Shown here piece after piece: positions 43,775-51,372 of a DNA stretch of 64,000 bases. Position numbers and translations under genes: made by a program. The notes under the pieces are model-generated. The model ran no database searches. It saw nothing but the letters and a program-made list of their open reading frames with translations, and was not told the DNA's origin. The stretch is from Spirosoma oryzicola (GTDB lineage: Bacteria > Bacteroidota > Bacteroidia > Cytophagales > Spirosomataceae): the NCBI RefSeq assembly GCF_021233055.1, contig NZ_CP089538.1:2124501-2188500 (forward strand). Reading direction: 5' to 3'. The stretch's first letter is position 1. Every line of letters starts with the position of its first letter.

Positions 43775-44389
43775 CTACCGGCCCTCTTTTTTTAGTAGAC
43801 CAGGAACAAACGATAGACCAGCCTGCCAAGTCTGGTTGGTAAACCCAAAGCGGGCTCCTAAATCCAAGAATGTAAATTCGTTCAGACTTTTAAAATAACC
43901 TACTTCTAAACCAAGCCATCGATACTGGTACGATAGGCGACTACTGATGCCTACTTCGATGGGGGCCGCATTATTATTTCTTACATTTTGGCCTAGAGAA
44001 ACATTCGCTTCCGGACCCACAAAAAGACCGAAGCCTTTAATGGGTGTAATACCAATTAAGGGCGTCAAACTGGCATAATAGAATTTTTGCCGACTGACCA
44101 GATCGCCATTCGGCAGTTGATACTCAATCCCCTTTTGTTGATAGTTTATCTCTACTCGATACACTAGCAAAGCAGACAATGTATGCTGATAGAAAGCGCC
44201 TGCGTAAAAGCTATTTAGGGGAGCAACGCCCAAGAACCTCATATCACTACGAGAGCTAGTGACACTAGTGGATGCTCTGAGGTATCCGGCTCGAACGCCA
44301 AAGTAGTTTGCTTTGGTTAGCGTCTGGGCGCTAGCCAGGGTAGTCGTTAGTAGCCAAAAGGTAAGAATGTGAAAAGAACGAGTTGACAT
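43775..44389 (-). CDS. Outer-membrane beta-barrel protein (PorT-like)
   Basis: The 204-residue protein has a signal peptide ending LASAQ (residue 22) and a chain of alternating strands: NYFGVRAGYLRAS, YRVEINYQQKGIEY, GLFVGPEANVSLG, LEVGYFKSL. This is the pattern of small eight-stranded PorT/OmpA-like barrels of Bacteroidota. The function is unknown. The next upstream gene is another small outer-membrane protein 72 bp away on the same strand. Confidence 0.75.
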   Translation of the reverse strand: MSTRSFHILTFWLLTTTLASAQTLTKANYFGVRAGYLRASTSVTSSRSDMRFLGVAPLNSFYAGAFYQHTLSALLVYRVEINYQQKGIEYQLPNGDLVSRQKFYYASLTPLIGITPIKGFGLFVGPEANVSLGQNVRNNNAAPIEVGISSRLSYQYRWLGLEVGYFKSLNEFTFLDLGARFGFTNQTWQAGLSFVPGLLKKEGR

Positions 44390-44461
44390 AGCGTTAAGGG
44401 TAAGAGTTTCCTGTTATGTAGGTGGCGTAGCTACAGATCGCCGTACGGCTGCAAAAAGGCT

Positions 44462-45190
44462 TTATTCTAGTAATCGATAACTGGCACTGATTCGCCAGAC
44501 TTGACTAGTCGTCGCTGAACCCACTCTTCCCATCGAACCCGCACTGTAGTCGGTCAACCCATGCGCGTAGCTCACACTCAAGCCCACATTTTGATAGTAA
44601 GCGGTTGCCGTCAAACGAGCCCGTAAATCCAGGCCTGGAACCGCGTGTTTATGATAAGTTAGATAGACGTCATTGCTTGCTGTTACGCCCTTTCCTTTTT
44701 CCCAGTTCGCTAAACTAATTGCTGCATCAAGACCAGCGGTCAAATCCAAACTTGTTTGCCGGTTGCCAAAACGCTGGCCGACAAAAGGGTGCAGATTAAT
44801 ATACTCGTAGGTAAATCGGGAACTTCCTTGCTGAAAAGCAATAAATTGTCCCAGATCGCTACCACCAATTATTTTAGTCTTTGTCGCTAGTGACTCATAG
44901 GCTAGTTGAAGTCCCGCAATCATGTTCTTTTTGCTTACATGTTGCGCCTGCATATTGACCGTCCAGGAAAAGCTACTGCGGCTACTCCAGGGGTCATTGG
45001 TATAGGAAGGTGAACCAACAGTGGCGGGGGTAGACTCTCGAAGAATGGTAAAGAACGATTGATGAACGACTCGATCGCCATGGAAAGCGAATAAACTACT
45101 CCCAACCTGCGTACTAAGTTCATTATACTGTGCTTTAGCTACCAGGGCGTTAAGCAGTAGCAGGCCACTAATAAGGTAACAAGTCTTCAT
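44462..45190 (-). CDS. Predicted outer-membrane protein, 242 aa
   Basis: A signal peptide (MKTCYLISGLLLLNALVAKAQ) is followed by beta strands rich in Gly, Tyr and Ser: FSWTVNMQAQHVS, MIAGLQLAYESLAT, YQNVGLSVSYAHGLTDY. It ends in QVWRISASYRLLE, an aromatic-rich barrel end. It is probably a small porin-like or adhesion barrel and is co-oriented with the PorT-like gene downstream. Confidence 0.68.
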   Translation of the reverse strand: MKTCYLISGLLLLNALVAKAQYNELSTQVGSSLFAFHGDRVVHQSFFTILRESTPATVGSPSYTNDPWSSRSSFSWTVNMQAQHVSKKNMIAGLQLAYESLATKTKIIGGSDLGQFIAFQQGSSRFTYEYINLHPFVGQRFGNRQTSLDLTAGLDAAISLANWEKGKGVTASNDVYLTYHKHAVPGLDLRARLTATAYYQNVGLSVSYAHGLTDYSAGSMGRVGSATTSQVWRISASYRLLE

Positions 45191-45477
45191 ACGAGCGAGG
45201 GAGACGAACTACTAGTCTATTAGCTAAAGTACAAAATTTGGGGATAAATACTTGTTGATAAGCCGTTTCATCAAAAACCCGTTTTTCTAAGACACCTAGT
45301 TAATGTCACCAGAGGTAGCCTTTAAGTTTTCCTACCATTCCCAACTTAGTAAAGCCTTGATCAAGGCACACTTAATTACAAAGGGAAGCAGCCAGCTTCG
45401 ATTAAGCGAGTTGGCTTTTGCTCACCAGCTTGACCGAAGCCAGAGATCCACAGTTAGTCGGAGGTGATCAGGGGTAG

Positions 45478-45771
45478 CTAACGCTTGCTAATCCGGTTCT
45501 GGCTTATCAAACGTTGCTGAGCAGACTTGAACCGATCACCAACACCACTCGATAAGGCTGCGTGCTTGGTAGACCGGCCTTGCACCCTTGCCCGCCATCG
45601 ACGCCAGGAAGCAGGCTTTAAGTGCTTCCGTAAGAGTTGGATTACCGCTGACTCGGGTAGGCCAAACTGGACTTGGATGGCCTCAAAGGGAGTGCGATCC
45701 TCCCAAGCCATTTCGATCAATCGATCTAGCTCGTCTTGACTTAGTGAATGTGTAGGGAATTGCGTTTTCAT
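45478..45771 (-). CDS. TIGR03643 family protein
   Basis: This small basic cytoplasmic protein of 97 residues contains the family core: LIEMAWEDRTPFEAIQVQFG and LPESAVIQLLRKHLKP, then SWRRWRARVQGRSTKHA. The helix-turn-helix-like spacing and Arg-rich tail suggest nucleic-acid binding, but the family has no assigned function. Confidence 0.88.
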   Translation of the reverse strand: MKTQFPTHSLSQDELDRLIEMAWEDRTPFEAIQVQFGLPESAVIQLLRKHLKPASWRRWRARVQGRSTKHAALSSGVGDRFKSAQQRLISQNRISKR

Positions 45772-45873
45772 AGAACAATAACCTTAGAAGTGGCTGAAGA
45801 GTTACGTTCACCAATAGCTCATTGGCTAAGCGGCAGTTAGAAAACGGGAGTTCGTTGAGATCATACCACTACC

Positions 45874-46128
45874 GTGATTTGGTCAACAATCGATCGTAAC
45901 ACCAAAAACACCGTGTTTTTGTGTTTTGCTGGTTACAGACTCAGCGGTTTTCAGTTTCTGGCGTTCAAAAAAGAACTGGTTGATACAGGAAAAATGACCT
46001 ACAAACAGTTTCATGATGCCGTTCTGCAAATTAATTCCATGCCCGTCGAAATGATCCGTGCCATCCTGACGAATCAGTCTTTACCAAAGGATTTCAGGAC
46101 TAAGTGGCGATTTTATGAGCTTGACTAA
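45874..46128 (+). pseudogene. Probable fragment: C-terminal end of a DUF885-like protein
   Basis: The last 60 residues (LSGFQFLAFKKELVDTGKMT, FHDAVLQINSMPVEMIRAIL, TKWRFYELD) read like the C-terminus of DUF885-type peptidase proteins of Bacteroidota, which are several hundred residues long. The first 20-25 residues do not fit and nothing matching lies upstream. So it is probably a stranded 3' remnant. The family match is from memory of its C-terminal pattern and is moderate at best; a small standalone protein is the alternative. Confidence 0.4.
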
Positions 46129-46243
46129 ACGGCATATCTATTGGGGAAAGTAGAGTCACTTATATTTCACTACCTCACGTGCAGCGGTAGGAGCGGTTTT
46201 GGTGGTCTGTGTAAATGATTGACACTGTTTACCAAATCCTAAT

Positions 46244-47464
46244 ATGAGAAGAATACTTTTCTTGTTTACGCTAAGTTTGACCCTTTGGTCCTGTAAAGAT
46301 CGTCAACCTGAACCGGCTGCTCCACCCGCTAATCGAAGCGTCCTAATCTACAGCAACAGCTTTCCCGGAACCTTCGAAGTAACCGACTATGATGCCAATG
46401 GCCTGCCGACGATGGCCAAAACTTCTATTTATCACAATATGGACGTAGCGCCGGAGGGTAGGTACACCAGTTCCATTAAATTAGAGTACGATGCACAGGC
46501 ACGCGTTAAAAAAACGGTGCAAGTCTATGATCAACGAGGAATGGCTTCATGTTGCCCTGGATACGTTGTTTATGAACCCGACCAACAAATCGTTAATGAA
46601 TATGAGTATCTAGGCAATACAGGTAAGATCACCCACGAAATTTCGTATTCCGTCAACGCTAAGAAAGGCGAAAAGAAAATTCTTTCCGAATTCGTTCGAC
46701 GCTTTAACGAGCAGGGATTACTGCTTGAGGAAAAGAAAGGGAATCAGATTACTTATAAAGCTACTTACGATGCTAACGGCAACGTGCTTGACGAAAGCCT
46801 TCCATCCGCCGAAAAACCTGTTAGAAGGCAGTGGGATTACGTATTCGACGCCAACAAACGGGTTGTTAGTCGACGAATTGTTGGGTCCGCAGGTTTTGAA
46901 AACAACACTTATGACGAGCAAGGTAGACTTAGTCGCCAAGTGACCAATCTGTCTTTTATTTTACCGTTCAAGCCTCGCTCCGAAGAGATGGGCAAGTTGA
47001 TCAACTATAATTTCGCCAAGCGAGCCGAGCAACAAGATCTGCTCTTTACCTACTTCGACAATGGCGTCTTCTGGAATGAGCGGCCACGGGTCGTTACTTA
47101 TGAGTATGTGGGTGAGGAAACCCTGATTACCGCTACAATCTACCAGCTTTGGGACATTAACTGGAATCAAATTTCCCAACCTACCTTCGACTTAACCCTA
47201 CTTCCTAATGAAAAGCTAGCCTCTATTCAGCAGATCAAGTGGCGACTCAATAAGTGGAATAAACTGACTAGTGAAGAGTTTAGTCATAAATACGTAAGTG
47301 ACAAGCTAGCGGCAGAGCAACGAGGTACTTATTATGCGTACGATAATGCATACAACTATGACGAATTGGGCAATCTAGTAGGTAGTAGTGGTCATACAAC
47401 TATCTTCAATATGACTCGTCAGGCTAATGTAAATACGTTTGTTGCTCGATACAAAAACCTATAA
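46244..47464 (+). CDS. Lipoprotein with RHS/YD-repeat-like strands
   Basis: The 406-residue protein has a lipoprotein signal LTLWSC (Cys17). The mature part has successive strands of the form NEYEYLGNTGKITHEISY, TYDANGNVLDESL and NTYDEQGRLSRQVTNL. These resemble the DxxG-x(n) strand repeats of YD/RHS proteins, but in a short form common to Cytophagales surface lipoproteins. Function unknown. It stands alone between the TIGR03643 gene and the sigma locus. Confidence 0.7.
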   Translation: MRRILFLFTLSLTLWSCKDRQPEPAAPPANRSVLIYSNSFPGTFEVTDYDANGLPTMAKTSIYHNMDVAPEGRYTSSIKLEYDAQARVKKTVQVYDQRGMASCCPGYVVYEPDQQIVNEYEYLGNTGKITHEISYSVNAKKGEKKILSEFVRRFNEQGLLLEEKKGNQITYKATYDANGNVLDESLPSAEKPVRRQWDYVFDANKRVVSRRIVGSAGFENNTYDEQGRLSRQVTNLSFILPFKPRSEEMGKLINYNFAKRAEQQDLLFTYFDNGVFWNERPRVVTYEYVGEETLITATIYQLWDINWNQISQPTFDLTLLPNEKLASIQQIKWRLNKWNKLTSEEFSHKYVSDKLAAEQRGTYYAYDNAYNYDELGNLVGSSGHTTIFNMTRQANVNTFVARYKNL

Positions 47465-47536
47465 GGTCAATTAGAGGCTAAACAATGCCTTTCAAGGGAG
47501 TAGTCGATTTATTGACTTGACTACTCCCGTTTCTTG

Positions 47537-49156
47537 TCACTTAATCTGAGCCGGATGTCCAAGCCGCAACCCAATTGATAAACCAACCTGATAAGGACGT
47601 ACCCGAAGCTGATTGGCGGTCAATAACTGGGTGAAGCTATAGTCCAGATACGGCCCAATAGACAGAGCCGCCTGACGACTTAAGGCAATATGTTTGCCCG
47701 CCGTCAGGTTAACGAAGAAAAACTGATTCGTGGGGCCGGCAAATGAATGAGCGTACTCGGCACCTATCGTCGTAAAGAGCCGGCCAACAAGAGGGCTACC
47801 AAAATGGATTTGCTTTCTGAGCGATAAACCAATCGTCTGTACGCTGAAATTCGTTGTGTCCGTGACGCCCAGCCGCTTGATCGTATACTGATTCGTCGCA
47901 TTTTCGTCTACTACATACTGATCGGTGCTATACTGGTAATACGAGCGGAGATGAAATTGACTTACGTTGAGTGTTGCTTGAACTCCCTTTTTCTCGATGC
48001 CCAGGCTGGCCTTAAAGCCACTCGTCTGCGTTAACCCATTCGGGAAGATCACATCCTGCACTCTGGAATCGGCTTTGGGTAGGAGCACAACTCGTTGCAG
48101 CGTGGTTAAGGGAACTACGCTAACCAGCCAGGTATAGCCGGTGTTATTGGTCGCGCTTTGGCTATGCAGTTTCCGACGATGCTGTTTCTCAAACTTCTGC
48201 GGACTCGGGTATGAAACGGCGCTGGCAGGTATAGGTTGAATAAGCCCTGCATGACTATGAATACGAACGAACGAGAATGATTGTGGAAACAACCTCAAGG
48301 GAATAGGTTCTATTGATTGAAACGTATTTCGCTCATCCGCTAATACCTCCGGGTCACGACTACGTGAAGTCAATTCCATTGGCACGTTTACCCTCTTTTG
48401 GGTATACAGATGACTAATAGGTTCATCTGCTCCCTTGCGCTCCTCAGATTGTGGCTGACGAGAGGGATTCGGCTCTACACCGATATGTTGTTCTGAATTA
48501 ACCAATTTCCTAATCCCTTTTCGTCCTACTATCAAGCCAGTTGACTGTTCACGTAACAGTTGTTTAGAACCGAAGCGATGCGTCTGAAGACCCTGTTTTA
48601 GTGGCTGTTGATCGGCAACGCTTGACCGCTTCTGGTCTCTATCCTGTTCGGTAAGTAAATCTCCTAGTGGGGTTTCCTGCCTGCGTTCCTGCTGCTCAAG
48701 CCCTGATGCTAAATCGTTTATAGTAACCAGCTGTCCGTTAAGCACCGACGTTTTTATCCCCTCTTTTGTATTGGGTCGACTGGATGTCTTGGCTTCTTTC
48801 ATTAAATAACCTGTTTCGGCTAAGCGGTGAGGGTGATTACTCGATGAGGTCTCTTTCGGAGTCGTAAGGTGTTTCGAAAATGACTGCTGGGGCACTTTTA
48901 CTCCTTCAACTCGTTGAACCATTGACGAGTCCGACTTTAGATACGTAAAAAGCAGTAAGCCTAGACTTAGAAAGAGAACCGCTAACAGGACAACCTTGCG
49001 GAGCGGCTGATAGCGGCTCTGCGGAGTTGACTGCTGAGCCAAAGCCCGATGAATTTTAGCATCAATAGCGGCTCCGGGATCTACTTCATGAGCCTTGAAT
49101 GAACGTTGAAGCAGCTTCTGTACGGTCTCGTTTCGCTTGTCCTCAGAAGTTTTCAT
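47537..49156 (-). CDS. Sigma-linked protein: inner-membrane anchor plus barrel-like C-terminus
   Basis: The 539-residue protein has a cytoplasmic N-terminus (ETVQKLLQRSFKAHEVDPG) and a single membrane helix at about residues 51-69 (VVLLAVLFLSLGLLLFTYL). Next is a long, charged, low-complexity linker (to about 330). The C-terminus consists of amphipathic strands: FKASLGIEKKGVQATLNVSQ, FTTIGAEYAHSFAG, YQVGLSIGLRLG. Downstream of the ECF sigma gene, with a 14-bp overlap, it occupies the anti-sigma place. The mix of inner-membrane anchor and outer-membrane-like end suggests an envelope-spanning sensor or anti-sigma factor. That role is inferred from context. Confidence 0.7.
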   Translation of the reverse strand: MKTSEDKRNETVQKLLQRSFKAHEVDPGAAIDAKIHRALAQQSTPQSRYQPLRKVVLLAVLFLSLGLLLFTYLKSDSSMVQRVEGVKVPQQSFSKHLTTPKETSSSNHPHRLAETGYLMKEAKTSSRPNTKEGIKTSVLNGQLVTINDLASGLEQQERRQETPLGDLLTEQDRDQKRSSVADQQPLKQGLQTHRFGSKQLLREQSTGLIVGRKGIRKLVNSEQHIGVEPNPSRQPQSEERKGADEPISHLYTQKRVNVPMELTSRSRDPEVLADERNTFQSIEPIPLRLFPQSFSFVRIHSHAGLIQPIPASAVSYPSPQKFEKQHRRKLHSQSATNNTGYTWLVSVVPLTTLQRVVLLPKADSRVQDVIFPNGLTQTSGFKASLGIEKKGVQATLNVSQFHLRSYYQYSTDQYVVDENATNQYTIKRLGVTDTTNFSVQTIGLSLRKQIHFGSPLVGRLFTTIGAEYAHSFAGPTNQFFFVNLTAGKHIALSRQAALSIGPYLDYSFTQLLTANQLRVRPYQVGLSIGLRLGHPAQIK

Positions 49157-49727
49157 GATGGCTAATCCCTTTTAGTTCTAATTTCTTGATCAGCAATTGG
49201 CGGCCTCGGGCGAGTTGGGAGCGCGATGTTCCCTCCGAAATGCCCAGTAGTTGTGCAATTTCGGTGTGCTTGTATCCGTCAATAAAATACAGGTTCACGA
49301 CCATCCGATAACCATCTGGCAACTCATTAATTGTATGCAGCAGTACGTCAATTGACAGCTTGCTAAAGAGATTCACATAATCGTCTGATTCAATATCAGG
49401 TTCTACCAACTGGGCCGAAATATAGCGGTTTTGTTTACGGGTTTCTTTGTTGTAGTAATCGATGGCGTGGCGGATCATGATGGTTTTCACCCAACTGTCA
49501 ACCGCTTCGGGCTGTTGAAGTTCCGTTATCTTCTCAAATATCTTCAGGATACCTTCCTGAAAAATATCTTCGGCTTCAGCCAGGGTTTTGGTGTACCGTA
49601 CACAAACGCTCATTAGCTTACCCTTGTATCGTTCATAAAATAACACCTGAGCCCGCGAATCCTGTTTCTGGCAGGCTTCAACAAGCTCGCGGAGTGACCG
49701 GGTATATTTAGGGCGAAATAGCTTCAT
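49143..49727 (-). CDS. ECF-type RNA polymerase sigma factor
   Basis: The 194-residue cytoplasmic protein has region 2 with YERYKGKLMSVCVRYTK and AEDIFQEGILKIFEKI, and region 4 with YKHTEIAQLLGISEGTSRSQ and LARGRQLLIKKL. It is a sigma-70-family extracytoplasmic-function factor. The start MKLFRPKYTRSLREL at 49727 is preferred. It overlaps the start of the envelope-spanning partner by 14 bp, so the two are coupled. The target promoter cannot be read. Confidence 0.92.
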   Translation of the reverse strand: MKLFRPKYTRSLRELVEACQKQDSRAQVLFYERYKGKLMSVCVRYTKTLAEAEDIFQEGILKIFEKITELQQPEAVDSWVKTIMIRHAIDYYNKETRKQNRYISAQLVEPDIESDDYVNLFSKLSIDVLLHTINELPDGYRMVVNLYFIDGYKHTEIAQLLGISEGTSRSQLARGRQLLIKKLELKGISHHENF

Positions 49728-49789
49728 GAAGAAAGCGGGCGGGTAAACAACAAAAACAAATCAGTGGGAACCAGATTTATCTGGTTTGG

Positions 49790-50740
49790 CTAGGGCTTAT
49801 ACTGCGCTTGAAAGCGGGTATAGACCCGTTGCCCACTGGGCCATTGCAGCCCTATATCCCAGGTCTCTGTCGTGGTTGGCGTTATGCGTTGTAGCGCATA
49901 GCGCACGCTGACCAAACCGTCGAAATAGGTCTCAAAAGCCATCGTCGGGGACGCGTCGAAGGAAGGATAGTCGGCGCGAAGCGCTGCCAGCAGCGATGCA
50001 TCTCCGACTTGCTCATTGTTCGTATAGCCAATAGGATTTCCGTTGGCATTGGCTTCGATCCAGCTTAAATTACCCTCCGTGTCAAAGAAAAGTTGAACCT
50101 TTCTCGATACGGTGGTTTGTCCGCCAACCAGAGAAGCTTCAAGCCAATACGTTATTTTATTGGGTGTTTGCTGGATAACGTTGCCGGATACGAAGCGTAG
50201 CGATGAGGTATGGTTGGCAAAAAAGTTCTGCGTGCGCTGGGGCAACTGGTTCAGATCCGTGATGGTGTAAACCAGCAAAGGCGTGAGCGTTAGTAGTGCC
50301 TGATTATTGACTCCGGGTTGGTAGATAAGTTGATAGGTTGCACCATTAAACGTATACTGCATCAAGCGGGTTTGGCTCGTATCGTTGTCAATACCCTGTA
50401 ACTTAGAAAAGCTACCGCCTTGAATGGCTAGTTTATCGGTAAGATTCTTGAAGGGTGCAAAGTCAGGAGCGAGTTCTTTGTATACGGCCGAAACGATAGC
50501 GGTAGCATTGACCTGCGTCTGGTAGTTGATCGAACGCTGCGTAAAGTTAGCCCGCCAAAGTTGATTTTTGGTCAGGGTCGTAAAGAGGATATTGGTGGCC
50601 TGGGGATAGCTGTTTTTAATGGCTTGTACTGCCGTAACCGGTACGCCATCCGGATCGGGGGGTTGTATATCTTTAATGCTATTGCACGCCAGTAGCCATA
50701 GCGGCAGTGCAGCTACCAGTAAATACTTCATGAATGTCAA
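49790..50740 (-). CDS. Lipoprotein with PepSY-like/BLIP-like domains
   Basis: The 316-residue protein has a lipoprotein signal with lipobox LLAC. The mature part has repeated units starting VTAVQAIKNSYPQATNILFT, LWRANFTQRSINYQTQVNAT and LLAALRADYPSFDASPTM. These look like PepSY-like folds (beta hairpins preceded by a helix), as in putative periplasmic inhibitor or maturation proteins. It lies 62 bp upstream of the sigma gene, so it may belong to its operon or regulon. The domain reading is tentative. Confidence 0.65.
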   Translation of the reverse strand: MTFMKYLLVAALPLWLLACNSIKDIQPPDPDGVPVTAVQAIKNSYPQATNILFTTLTKNQLWRANFTQRSINYQTQVNATAIVSAVYKELAPDFAPFKNLTDKLAIQGGSFSKLQGIDNDTSQTRLMQYTFNGATYQLIYQPGVNNQALLTLTPLLVYTITDLNQLPQRTQNFFANHTSSLRFVSGNVIQQTPNKITYWLEASLVGGQTTVSRKVQLFFDTEGNLSWIEANANGNPIGYTNNEQVGDASLLAALRADYPSFDASPTMAFETYFDGLVSVRYALQRITPTTTETWDIGLQWPSGQRVYTRFQAQYKP

Positions 50741-51372
50741 ATCAACGGGATTTTATGCCTATCAATACAGCGACTGGTTTTACAGATAGAAACGTTGCAT
50801 CGTTAACGAATAATTAGTTTGTTTTTTACTCAACCACAATGGTTGCCTGTAGGTAATAGCAGAAGTGTAACCATGGCCTATATAAAATGTACGGCAAAGG
50901 CGATTGATTAATTCGTCCGCTGTCGCATCTGTACGATAGCGGTGTGACAGCAATACAGTCTCGACTAAGTACAGCACGTTGCCTCTGTCAGGGTATTGTT
51001 CTTGAAAAACGACTCGATTGGTGCTTACGCTTGGGTGAGTTAGCCTGATCAAGCAAATTACCTTTCTGTGATTGCTGAATAGGGAGTATTGGGAATCTGA
51101 TTTTGACCCGGGCCTTATGGGGACAATTCTAGCGGGCGTTCGTATTGAACTGGGTGAATGGCACCACGCGACATAGACTCCACTTAAAATCAAGGAAGTC
51201 AGTTGAGTGGTTGTGTAACCACAAACGATAGGGTGGGGTATCCTTCAGTTGGGGTCGGCACCCAACAGAAACGCAGTGCCTAGGCACTGCGTTTCTAGAT
51301 TCGAATCGGCTTAGCTTATCCGTGGAGTACTTTTCGGAACAACTCCTGTTTCGTACCTCTGGCAGTTGTTGC
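50741..51372. other. Intergenic region with a 30-bp palindrome
   Basis: About 630 bp without a convincing gene. A 137-codon minus-strand ORF at 50780-51193 has no recognisable features and was left out. A 30-bp palindrome lies at 51267-51296. Confidence 0.4.
51267..51296. terminator. 30-bp perfect palindrome, probable terminator of the beta-helix gene
   Basis: Two 15-bp halves (51267-51281 and 51282-51296) are exact reverse complements with no spacer. It lies about 80 bp after the stop of the beta-helix gene on the minus strand. Confidence 0.6.

Noticed and set aside
50780..51193. 137-codon minus-strand ORF
   Set aside because: No recognisable domain, signal peptide or protein-like patterning; surrounding DNA is intergenic. 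It could be real but cannot be supported.
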